Source: Sphingomonas gellani (GTDB lineage: Bacteria; Pseudomonadota; Alphaproteobacteria; Sphingomonadales; Sphingomonadaceae). From it: a stretch of DNA of 64,000 nt. The position numbers were made by a program, and so were the translations under genes. The number at the start of each line of letters is the position of its first letter. Position 1 is the stretch's first letter. Positions 27,409 to 35,527 of this stretch are shown in pieces. The stretch lies in the NCBI RefSeq assembly GCF_900110035.1, contig NZ_FOCF01000009.1:62001-126000 (forward strand), in the 5' to 3' direction. The notes below the pieces were generated by a model that was not told the DNA's origin, ran no database searches, and was given only the letters and a program-made list of their open reading frames with translations.

Positions 27409-27789
27409 CTACCCGTACAGTGTCAGCGACAGCCGGATGGCCAGCACGATTCCGGCCGCCGCCACGGCTAATTTTGGCCAGCGCCAGCGACGCGTGCGAG
27501 GAAGTGGCCGCGGATGACGGTGATCATAGCGTCCCAGCCTGCGTTGGATCGATCGCTGGCGGGCTAGGTGGGCACGTTCGTCCTGCGCGAGCGCCCGGTC
27601 GTGGGTCTCGCGCGTTTCAGAATTCGACAGGCAGCGATACGCCTGCTGTACGTCGCGCAGCCGACTGGGCAGGTAGCCGACGACGTCGGGATGGTGACGC
27701 TTGACCAGCCGGATGTAGGCGGCCCGGATATCGTCGGGCGACGCGCTGCGTCCAACCCCCAGCACCTGGTAGAAATTACGTTCGGTCAT
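27409..27789 (-). CDS. J-domain protein with C-terminal membrane anchor
   Basis: 126 residues from the start MTERNFYQVLGV. The J domain occupies residues 1-65 (AAYIRLVKRHHPDVVGY with the HPD tripeptide that stimulates Hsp70 ATPase). A basic stretch (RQRSIQRRLGRYDHRHPRPLPRTRRWRW) and one transmembrane helix at the C-terminus (LAVAAAGIVLAIRLSLTLYG) follow. Expected to bring DnaK to the inner membrane. The upstream in-frame extension crosses the neighbouring gene's end and is not used. Unusual company for a sugar-polymer cluster; perhaps it assists the large membrane proteins here. Confidence 0.85.
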   Translation of the reverse strand: MTERNFYQVLGVGRSASPDDIRAAYIRLVKRHHPDVVGYLPSRLRDVQQAYRCLSNSETRETHDRALAQDERAHLARQRSIQRRLGRYDHRHPRPLPRTRRWRWPKLAVAAAGIVLAIRLSLTLYG

Positions 27790-27826
27790 GGCATCCAGGC
27801 CGTCGGACGTGAGCCGGTCTCGCGCG

Positions 27827-28825
27827 TCAGAGCCCGTGATACTCCCGATACCATTGCACGAATTTCGGCACGCCCTCGGCAATGGTGGTGGTGGGCGCGT
27901 AGCCGAGATCACGCTGGATGGCGCTGATGTCGGCAAAGGTGTCGCGCACGTCGCCCGGCTGCATCGGCAGCAGCCGGCGCTGGGCTGGCCGGCCGCATGC
28001 TTCCTCGATCAGCGAGATCATGTGGCCGAGCTCTTCCGAGCGGTTGTTACCGATATTGTACAGGCGATGCGGACTGACGCTGCCGCCCGCCTTGACCGCA
28101 CCGTCATCGGGCGGCGGGTTGTCGAGGCATGCGACGATGCCGGACACGATATCGTCGATATAGGTGAAATCGCGCCGCATCTGCCCTTCGCCGAATACGT
28201 TGATCGGACGGCCTTCGAAGATCGCCTTGGCGAACAGCCACATGGCCATGTCGGGCCGTCCCCAAGGGCCATATACGGTGAAGAAGCGCAGCCCCGTCTG
28301 CGGCAGGCGATAGAGATGGGCGTAGGTTTCGCTCATCAACTCGTCCGCCTTCTTGGTGGCGGCGTAGAGCGACAGCGGCTGATCGACGCGGTCCTCGACC
28401 CGGAAGGGCAGGGTGTCATTGCCGCCGTAAACGGAGGACGACGAAGCATAGACCAGATTGTCGACCCGGCGATGCCGTCCAACCTCCAGCAGATTGAGAT
28501 GGCCGGCAAGGTTGGAGCGGAGGTAGGCGCGGGGATTCTCGATCGAATACCGCACGCCCGCCTGCGCGCCGAGATGGATGATGCGCTCGAACTCCTCCCC
28601 GTCCAGCGCGGCATCAAGCGCGACCTCGTCAGCGAAATCGACCTGCACGAAGGTGAAGCGGTCACCTCCCGCTTCCTGCAACCGTGCCAGCCGGTCCCGC
28701 TTCAGCTGGGGATCGTAGTAATCGTTCAGGCTATCGATCCCGATCACGGCGTCGCCCCGCGCCAGCAGGCGCAGCGACACGGTGGAACCGATGAACCCGG
28801 CCGCGCCGGTAACGAGAACGCGCAT
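27827..28825 (-). CDS. UDP-glucuronate 4-epimerase-like SDR
   Basis: Extended SDR of 332 residues, interconverting UDP-glucuronate and UDP-galacturonate in characterised relatives. Motifs: MRVLVTGAAGFIGSTVSLRLL, DSLNDYYDPQLKRDRL, HLGAQAGVRYSIENP, YASSSSVYGG, SLYAATKKADELM (YxxxK), RFFTVYGPWGRPDMA, RDFTYIDDIV. The last three are characteristic of the GlcA epimerase branch. Supplies a uronic acid precursor to the polymer. It follows the divergent region shared with the EpsG gene. Confidence 0.9.
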   Translation of the reverse strand: MRVLVTGAAGFIGSTVSLRLLARGDAVIGIDSLNDYYDPQLKRDRLARLQEAGGDRFTFVQVDFADEVALDAALDGEEFERIIHLGAQAGVRYSIENPRAYLRSNLAGHLNLLEVGRHRRVDNLVYASSSSVYGGNDTLPFRVEDRVDQPLSLYAATKKADELMSETYAHLYRLPQTGLRFFTVYGPWGRPDMAMWLFAKAIFEGRPINVFGEGQMRRDFTYIDDIVSGIVACLDNPPPDDGAVKAGGSVSPHRLYNIGNNRSEELGHMISLIEEACGRPAQRRLLPMQPGDVRDTFADISAIQRDLGYAPTTTIAEGVPKFVQWYREYHGL

Positions 28826-29036
28826 GACAAATCGCTCCTGAATGGGACTTCGCTCCCGGGACAGGCACGCACCACAGGATTATCGCTCTCCTAGAAAATG
28901 ATCGTTACCTGCCGCAAGCGGCTTTGACGGATCGCCGCATCGCGGCTCCATACGTTGCGAAAGCGGCGTCCAGCCTCTAAGCAGCGGCTCCCTCATCTAG
29001 GAATTCCTTCTGCTTCCCTATTGGCTTCTCTTCATC

Positions 29037-30089
29037 ATGTGGATGGCGGCCGCGTTCGGGTACAATCGCAGTGTCGTCGTTGCAGGTGCAAGGCCACGAG
29101 CGGACTCTCGTACCGCATTCGGTCTTTACATCCTAGTCATCGCAACGGCGCTGTTGGTAGGATTGCGATTTGAGATCGGGGCAGACTGGTTCAACTACCT
29201 AGACAATTACAATCTTGTCCAGTTTCTGACATATGGACAGGCGTTGCAGACGTTTGATGTCGGTTATGTAACGCTTGTATTCGTTGCTTCACACCTGGAT
29301 GCGGGAATGTGGCCGGTAAATCTCGCTTGCGGCATCATCATGATGCTCGGCATTGGGAGATTCTGTTCACGACAGCAAAATCCCGCACTGACATTCCTGG
29401 TGGCGATTCCCTACCTGATCATCGTCGTCGGCATGGGATACACCAGGCAAGGCGTCGCGATCGGCATCGTCCTTGCCGGATTGGCGGATGCGGACGGACG
29501 ATCTCCCGTCAAACTCATCCTTTTCATCTTGGCGGCAGCGCTGTTCCATCGCACGGCGTTGCTCGTGCTTCCCCTTGCGCTTGCTCCGCTCGCGCGCAGG
29601 AACATGCTCCAAGCGATCCTTGGTGCGCTTGTTTCACTCGGCCTGTTCGCCGTGCTGCTCAGTCGATCCACGGATCAGCTGGTCGCCACCTACATTACCC
29701 AGGATTATGAATCCGGGGGTGCCGTGGTCAGGGTCGCGATGAACATCGTACCCGCCATGTTGGCTCTGCTGTTGCGTAACAGGCTGGGGTTCAATGACTA
29801 TCAGCGCGACATGTGGAGCATCTTCGCGCTTGTGGCGCTGGCTACCCTGCCGCTGGTCCTGGCCACCAGTTTCACGACGGCGATCGATCGAGTAGCCTTG
29901 TTCCTGATCCCACTGCAACTCGCCATCCTGCCGCGCCTTCCCTACGCGCTGGGAAGTAGCAGGCAAAATAACGCACAGCTACTTCTGGGCGTGTGCGGCT
30001 ACTCGGCCGCAGTGCAACTGGTCTGGCTGGTATTTGCCACGCATGCGGCATACTGGGTTCCTTACAAGAACGTCGTCTTCGGCGCTTGA
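29037..30089 (+). CDS. EpsG-family polysaccharide polymerase (membrane)
   Basis: Integral membrane protein of 350 residues from the first ATG, about ten transmembrane segments (ILVIATALLVGLRFEIGADWFNYLDNY is the family's typical first loop). EpsG proteins act as Wzy-type polymerases. The open frame upstream encodes LLPYWLLFIMWMAAAFGYNRS, which looks like the usual first helix cut in half by the ATG. A CTG at 29010 with AGGA seven bases upstream would restore it. So the true start is probably non-ATG. First gene of a forward run of glycosyltransferases. Confidence 0.82.
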   Translation: MWMAAAFGYNRSVVVAGARPRADSRTAFGLYILVIATALLVGLRFEIGADWFNYLDNYNLVQFLTYGQALQTFDVGYVTLVFVASHLDAGMWPVNLACGIIMMLGIGRFCSRQQNPALTFLVAIPYLIIVVGMGYTRQGVAIGIVLAGLADADGRSPVKLILFILAAALFHRTALLVLPLALAPLARRNMLQAILGALVSLGLFAVLLSRSTDQLVATYITQDYESGGAVVRVAMNIVPAMLALLLRNRLGFNDYQRDMWSIFALVALATLPLVLATSFTTAIDRVALFLIPLQLAILPRLPYALGSSRQNNAQLLLGVCGYSAAVQLVWLVFATHAAYWVPYKNVVFGA

Positions 30090-30142
30090 CGCCTCCTCAA
30101 TCGGCTTGGGGACATGACGATGATACAGGAATGCCGCAGGCA

Positions 30143-31357
30143 ATGACTGGACGTATGACAAGACCAGCAGTCATCTACATGTGCTATGACGGCATCCTCG
30201 AGCCGCTCGGGGAGAGCCAGGTCGTCGCTTATCTGCAAATCCTGGCGGACGCGTACGACATCCACCTGATCAGTTTCGAGAAGCCGGCCGATACGGCCCG
30301 TCGGGAGCATGCGTCGCGCATGGCGACCCGCCTGCGGGCGTCGGGGATAACGTGGCACCCGCGGCGTTATCACAAGCATCCCAAGATCCTGTCCACGTTG
30401 TGGGACATGGGAGCGGCCATGGTGCTGGCGGTGTGGCTGTCGTTCCGTCACCGCGCCCGCCTGCTTCATGCCCGCAGCGTGCTGTGCGCGGCCATGCTGT
30501 ACCCGGCGCGGGTGCTGGGCCGGGGCCGGTTCCTGGTCGACATTCGCGGCTTCTGGGCCGACGAACGGGTCGACGGCGGCATGATCCGCGCCGATGGTTT
30601 GGTGTACCGGGTGCTGAAGGTCATGGAGAAGATGCTGCTGCGCCGGGCGGATCACGTCGTGACGCTCACCCGCGCGTCCGTTCCCGTCCTACGCAACGAT
30701 CCGCGGCTCGGACGCACCGTCGCCCCGATCACGGTTATCCCGACCTGCGCGGACCTGAAGCTGTTCTCGCCAGGGGAGAGGCACCCGTCGGCGCCGCTGA
30801 CGATTGGCTATGCCGGGCAGATCGGCACCTGGTACATGCTGGACGAGATGCTCGCCTTTTTCGCGGCCGTGAAGCGGCACCGGCCTGATGCGCGATTGCT
30901 GATCGTCAACAAGAACCAGCAGGCGGCGATACACGATGCAATCGTGCGCCTGGGGATCGACCCGACATCGGTCGAGATCGCGGGCACCGACCGCGAGGGA
31001 ATGCCCGCCTATATGCGGCGGATGGATGCGGGACTGGCCCTGATCCACCCGTTCTTTTCCAAGATCGCGAGCGCGCCGACCAAGCTTGCCGAATATCTCG
31101 GCTGCGGAGTGCCTGTTGTGGGCAATGCAGGCTGCGGGGACATGGTGCGGATCATCGAGGAGGACCGCGTAGGAGTGGCGATGGCGGATACCGATCCGGT
31201 GACCATCGAGGCCGCGGCGCTTGCCCTGCTCGACCGTTTGCGTGACCCCGACCTACCCGATCGGTGCGTTGCAGCTGCACAGCGACATTTCTCCCTTGGT
31301 GATGGCGCCGATCGCTACCGCGCGATCTATCGTTCGCTGGTCGACGAGGCTGCATGA
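30143..31357 (+). CDS. Glycosyltransferase family 4
   Basis: 404 residues, GT-B fold. It has N-terminal YMCYDGILEPLGESQVVAYLQIL, a middle LLHARSVLCAAM with VDIRGFWADERVDGG, and a C-terminal nucleotide-sugar domain with PLTIGYAGQIGTWYMLDEM and FFSKIASAPTKLAEYLGCGVPVVGN (the ExxE-like region reads KLAEYLGCG). Start chosen among three nearby ATGs (30131, 30143, 30155); none has an ideal ribosome-binding site. Overlaps the next gene by ATGA. Sugar specificity unknown. Confidence 0.87.
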   Translation: MTGRMTRPAVIYMCYDGILEPLGESQVVAYLQILADAYDIHLISFEKPADTARREHASRMATRLRASGITWHPRRYHKHPKILSTLWDMGAAMVLAVWLSFRHRARLLHARSVLCAAMLYPARVLGRGRFLVDIRGFWADERVDGGMIRADGLVYRVLKVMEKMLLRRADHVVTLTRASVPVLRNDPRLGRTVAPITVIPTCADLKLFSPGERHPSAPLTIGYAGQIGTWYMLDEMLAFFAAVKRHRPDARLLIVNKNQQAAIHDAIVRLGIDPTSVEIAGTDREGMPAYMRRMDAGLALIHPFFSKIASAPTKLAEYLGCGVPVVGNAGCGDMVRIIEEDRVGVAMADTDPVTIEAAALALLDRLRDPDLPDRCVAAAQRHFSLGDGADRYRAIYRSLVDEAA

Positions 31358-32439
31358 TGCCCAAAGTCCTCGTCCTTTGCCCTTATCCCCAAGGCGTGGC
31401 GGCAGGCCAGCGCCTAAAGTACGAGCAGTATCTGGATGACTGGCGGGCCGCCGGGTTTGACGTCACGGTGTCCTCGTTCATGGACATGGCCTTGTGGGAT
31501 CGTGCCTATGTGGGCGGTCATCGCCTGGCCAAGGCGATCGGCACGGTTCGCGGCCACCTGCGCCGCCTGCGCGACCTCACCCGGCTGCGTCGCTACGACC
31601 TGGTCTATATCTCCATGTGGGTGACGCCGTTCGGCACCACCTGGATGGAGCGGCTGACCCGGCGCTGGGCGCGTGCGATCGTCTACGATATCGAGGACAA
31701 TCTGCTGACCGAGGACGGCGCGCCCAGCGGGCTTCGCCAGCGGCTCAAGGGACGCGGCAAGCCCCGTTTCCTGCTGGAGCGGGCGGACCATGTCATCACC
31801 GCCTCGCCGTTCATGGTCGACCGCTACCGAGAGCGCAATGCCAAGGGGGCGGTGACGCTGATCTACCCGTCCGTCGATACCGACACTTTCCGGCCGCGCG
31901 CCGGTCCCTCCGCCGAGGGGAAGCCGGTGATCGGCTGGACCGGTACCTTCAGTTCCGAACCCTATCTGGACCTGCTCCGGCTGGTATTCCAGGAACTGGC
32001 CCGCCGGGTCGATTACAAGCTCATCGTCATCGGTAACTTCCCGTACCAGCTTGCCGGCGTGGACCTGGAAGTGCTGACTTGGTCGGGAGCGGAGGAGGTG
32101 GCGCAGATGCAGCGGCTCGACATCGGCGTCTATCCGCTGCCGAACGACGACTGGGTGCTGGGCAAGGCGGGGCTCAAGGTCATCCAGTACATGGCGTTTG
32201 GCCTGCCCAGCGTATCCAGCAACATTGGCACAGCGATCCGACAGGTGACGGAGGGCGTCGACGGGTTCCTGGTCGATACCGAGGAACAATGGCTGGACGT
32301 GCTGGAACGGCTGTGCCGGGATCCCGACCTGCGTCGCCGGGTTGGCGAGGCGGGACGACGAGAGGCGGTCGCACGCTACTCACGTCAGGCGACGAGCGCA
32401 CAGTATCTGACCGTGCTCGATGCGGCGATCAATGATTAG
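31354..32439 (+). CDS. Glycosyltransferase family 4
   Basis: 361 residues, GT-B fold. N-terminal MMPKVLVLCPYPQGVAAGQRLKYEQY (loop that meets the acceptor), YDIEDNLL, RADHVITASPFMVDRYRERN, then PVIGWTGTFSSEPYLDLL and GKAGLKVIQYMAFGLPSVSSNIG as donor-binding region. Start overlaps the preceding stop (ATGATG). Cytoplasmic face of the inner membrane. Part of the forward glycosyltransferase run; donor and linkage not predictable. Confidence 0.87.
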   Translation: MMPKVLVLCPYPQGVAAGQRLKYEQYLDDWRAAGFDVTVSSFMDMALWDRAYVGGHRLAKAIGTVRGHLRRLRDLTRLRRYDLVYISMWVTPFGTTWMERLTRRWARAIVYDIEDNLLTEDGAPSGLRQRLKGRGKPRFLLERADHVITASPFMVDRYRERNAKGAVTLIYPSVDTDTFRPRAGPSAEGKPVIGWTGTFSSEPYLDLLRLVFQELARRVDYKLIVIGNFPYQLAGVDLEVLTWSGAEEVAQMQRLDIGVYPLPNDDWVLGKAGLKVIQYMAFGLPSVSSNIGTAIRQVTEGVDGFLVDTEEQWLDVLERLCRDPDLRRRVGEAGRREAVARYSRQATSAQYLTVLDAAIND

Positions 32440-33541
32440 CGCGGGCGGAGAACGGTATCCTGCCGCGCGCGATCAGCGCCTCGCCATTTTCCTGCCCGAT
32501 CTTGGAGGAGGTGGGGCGGAGCGTGTCGCGCTGGCGCTGCTGCAAGGCTTTCTGGACAGCGGTCACCCAGTCGATCTGGTGCTCGCGCTTCGCCAGGGCG
32601 TGTTGCTGCCCATGGTGCCTTCGGGTGTGGAGATCATCGATCTCGGAGCGGCCAGGCTGCGTCAAGCCGTTCTGCCGCTGGTCCGCTATCTGCGAGAGCG
32701 GCGTCCCCATGCGCTGCACGCCATGATGTGGCCGCTGCCGCTGTTGGCGATCGTCGCGCGCAGGCTTGCGCAGGTCGATACGCGGATCATCGGCAGCGAG
32801 CACACCACCTTGTCGGCAAGACCGCATGGACTGCGGCATCGTGCCGTCCGCGCGCTTACGCGGCAGGCCTATATGCGGGCGGACGGGCTGGTGGGCGTGT
32901 CGGCCGGGGTGGCGGACGACCTGTCTACATTTGTCGGGGTGCCGCGTGATCGTATCACGGTGATCCACAACCCGCTGCTGCTGCCAGCGACCCTGCCTGA
33001 TCCCGCCACCATGGCTGGGCGCTGGCCCGCGGGGACGAAGCGTATCCTGGCGGTGGGCTCGCTCAAGGCGGAGAAGAACTACCCGCTGCTGCTGCGGGCG
33101 CTCGCGCGGGTGCGGGAAAGCGTGCCGGCATCGCTGCTGATCCTGGGCGATGGTCCGTTGCGAGTGGAGCTGGAGCGGCAGATTACCGACAAGGGGCTGG
33201 GCGATGCGGTGGTGATCGCCGGTTTCGATACTGATCCTTGGCCCTACTATACCGCGGCGGATCTATTCGTGCTGTCGTCGGATTGCGAGGGCTTCGGCAA
33301 CGTATTGGTGGAGGCGTTGCATGCCGGACTGCCGATCGTCAGCACGGATTGCCCCAATGGCCCACGTGAAATTCTGGATGACGGGGAATATGGCACCCTT
33401 GTTCCATGTAATGACGAGCGGCTGCTGGCTGCGGCGATCCAGGGCGCATTGAGGGGACATCACAACAGTGGCGTTCTTCGAAACCGGGGGCGAATGCTCG
33501 CGAGCCAGATCGATAAACACATCGACGTCATGCTACGTTGA
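32432..33541 (+). CDS. Glycosyltransferase family 4
   Basis: 369 residues. Classic GT4 motifs: LAIFLPDLGGGGAERVALALL at the N-terminus, GSEHTTLSARP, VGVSAGVADDLS, RITVIHNPL, AVGSLKAEKNYPLLLRAL and DLFVLSSDCEGFGNVLVEALHAGLPIVSTDCPNGPREIL (E-x7-E). The start at 32432 overlaps the previous gene by 8 bases; an ATG at 32420 is also possible. Highest similarity would be expected among GT4 enzymes that add N-acetylhexosamines or galactose, but this is not certain. Confidence 0.9.
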   Translation: MISAGGERYPAARDQRLAIFLPDLGGGGAERVALALLQGFLDSGHPVDLVLALRQGVLLPMVPSGVEIIDLGAARLRQAVLPLVRYLRERRPHALHAMMWPLPLLAIVARRLAQVDTRIIGSEHTTLSARPHGLRHRAVRALTRQAYMRADGLVGVSAGVADDLSTFVGVPRDRITVIHNPLLLPATLPDPATMAGRWPAGTKRILAVGSLKAEKNYPLLLRALARVRESVPASLLILGDGPLRVELERQITDKGLGDAVVIAGFDTDPWPYYTAADLFVLSSDCEGFGNVLVEALHAGLPIVSTDCPNGPREILDDGEYGTLVPCNDERLLAAAIQGALRGHHNSGVLRNRGRMLASQIDKHIDVMLR

Positions 33542-34503
33542 TGACCGTGACTAGCCCCGTTTCGATAGTGATCCCGTGCTACAATCGGGCTGCCTTGGTG
33601 GGTGAGGCGATCGAAAGCGCGCTGGCGAACGGCGATGGCGCGGAAATCATCGTGGTGGACGATGGTTCGACGGACGCCTCGTGGGACCGCATCAGCGCAT
33701 TCAGCGGCCGGATCCGCAGCTTCCGCATACCCAATAGCGGGGTGAGCGCCGCGCGGAACTTCGGCGTAGAGCAGGCAAAGGGCGCGTTCATCAAGTTTCT
33801 GGACTCCGACGATCGTCTGCCGGCAGGTGCAGTACAGGCGCTGCTTCAAGCCCAGTCTGACCTCGCGCCACAACAGATCGTATTTGGAGACGCATCCTCG
33901 ATCGGGCCGATGGGGGAGGCGATTGTGCCGTTTGGCTATGGCTATGCAGGCTTGGCTCCGAACGGCGCGATGTCACGAGCAGCGCTGCTTTCAGGAACGA
34001 TGTCGCCTTATCTCCCGCTTTATCCAATCAAAGCTTTACACCTCGTAGGCGGATTTAATCCGACCCTGAGCCTAGGGGAAGATCAAGAGCTTGCTGTCAG
34101 GATAAGTCTAGCTGGATTTCAGTTCTTCAGAATACCCTTTGTCGTTGCTGAAGTGCGTGAGCATCTGGAAGATAGACTGTCTCGTACTGGAGATGCGGAT
34201 ATATACCGCCGGCAGGTTTGCGTAGCTAACGAGATATTGCGGCATCTATGTTCAGAAACCTCATCCATAACCCAAGACGAAATTCTTTCATTCGCAAGAA
34301 CCATATGGATTTTAGGCAGGGATGCCGCGCGTCGTCGTTTCGAAGTCGAATCAAGGCAGTTGTTTAGAATCTCGACGGATATAGCAGGGCCTGTCCAAGC
34401 CGCTCCAGTAATACTGCGACCTTTCTATAAGATAGTGGATCCCTATAAGATGGAAAAAGTGCTTGATCTTATTAAACGCGTGATACGACGTACCAAGTCG
34501 TAG
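33541..34503 (+). CDS. Glycosyltransferase family 2
   Basis: 320 residues, GT-A fold. MTVTSPVSIVIPCYNRAALVGEAIESAL, EIIVVDDGSTDASWD, NSGVSAARNFGVEQAKGAFIKFLDSDD (the DxD metal site) and LGEDQELAVRISLAGF are typical. Start overlaps the previous stop (TGATG). Base composition changes inside the gene: GC-rich up to about 33960, clearly AT-richer after about 34020. The 3' half therefore belongs to the low-GC patch, as if two sources were joined. Confidence 0.87.
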   Translation: MTVTSPVSIVIPCYNRAALVGEAIESALANGDGAEIIVVDDGSTDASWDRISAFSGRIRSFRIPNSGVSAARNFGVEQAKGAFIKFLDSDDRLPAGAVQALLQAQSDLAPQQIVFGDASSIGPMGEAIVPFGYGYAGLAPNGAMSRAALLSGTMSPYLPLYPIKALHLVGGFNPTLSLGEDQELAVRISLAGFQFFRIPFVVAEVREHLEDRLSRTGDADIYRRQVCVANEILRHLCSETSSITQDEILSFARTIWILGRDAARRRFEVESRQLFRISTDIAGPVQAAPVILRPFYKIVDPYKMEKVLDLIKRVIRRTKS

Positions 34504-34513
34504 CAGTATTATT

Positions 34514-35527
34514 GTGTCTAATACACAGACAAACCATGCTCCACTGGTTAGCATCGCTCTTTTTGCGTATAACCAGGAGCGCTACGTAGAAGCAGCTGTC
34601 AATGCTGCCTTAGAACAAGATTATCCAAATCTTGAGATTGTTCTGTCCGACGATCGGTCAACAGACAGGACATTTGATATAATAAAGCAGATGGTTGCCC
34701 AATACTCTGGGCCGCATCGGGTCCGGGCCCGACAAAGCAAGAAGAACGCCGGGACTCTCCGGCATGTTCTTGAAGTCGCACGCGAGACTCAGGGAGAGTT
34801 CTTAGTCCTGGCTACCGGCGATGACATACAACTTCCTGATCGCACACGTGTTCTCATGGATGCTTGGCAAAAGCGGGGATCTTGTGCTTTTAGTACTGCT
34901 TGGAATGTTGTGGATGACAATGGCAATTTGCTAGAAAAGCATGTCAGACCGGAAGCCTCCGGAAACATTGTCTGGAAGTATTTCGAAGACAAAAGAGATC
35001 GTCGCTTTATGTCCGGTCCGACGGCTGCTTATGATCCAAAGTTCCTCAAATCTTTACCTCTTCCTAAAAACAAAGTATTTCACGAAGATACGGTATTTAC
35101 ATTTATACTTCATGCCGCCGGGCTAGATATATGCTACACTGACATTCCTACAGTGGAGTATAGAATACATGACAAGTCTTACAGCAACAGGAAGTTTGAG
35201 AAAAACACAGTTCAAGACATTAAAGATAGAGAAAAAGCATTTTCTGCATATGCCCGAGATGCTGCGGCGTATCTCGATTACATTATCTGTGACGTGTTGC
35301 CAGAACTTTCGAAAAATCAGGGGGTATCAGAAACTATAGATCTCAAGTTCATGAAAGATCGCTTAAGACATCTAACCATAGAGGGATCGTGGATAGAGCT
35401 ATCCTTTACCGGCCGCCTGAAGACCTTAGCAAAAGCGCGTAGTTTGTCCGAGGTAAAGACGATGTTGCCGCGGCTGGTAGGCCTGGATACATTGGCCAGC
35501 TTAAAATCATTAATCCGGATAAGATGA
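34514..35527 (+). CDS. Glycosyltransferase family 2 (low GC, probably acquired)
   Basis: 337 residues. APLVSIALFAYNQERYVEAAVNAAL, DYPNLEIVLSDDRSTDRTFD, GEFLVLATGDDIQLPDRTRVL (metal-binding DD) and HEDTVFTFILHAAGLDICY are the GT2 features. GTG start without an obvious ribosome-binding site, ten bases after the previous stop. Codon use and base composition are strikingly AT-rich against all neighbours, a sign of transfer. The 3' end overlaps the convergent flippase gene by 18 bases. Confidence 0.86.
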   Translation: MSNTQTNHAPLVSIALFAYNQERYVEAAVNAALEQDYPNLEIVLSDDRSTDRTFDIIKQMVAQYSGPHRVRARQSKKNAGTLRHVLEVARETQGEFLVLATGDDIQLPDRTRVLMDAWQKRGSCAFSTAWNVVDDNGNLLEKHVRPEASGNIVWKYFEDKRDRRFMSGPTAAYDPKFLKSLPLPKNKVFHEDTVFTFILHAAGLDICYTDIPTVEYRIHDKSYSNRKFEKNTVQDIKDREKAFSAYARDAAAYLDYIICDVLPELSKNQGVSETIDLKFMKDRLRHLTIEGSWIELSFTGRLKTLAKARSLSEVKTMLPRLVGLDTLASLKSLIRIR

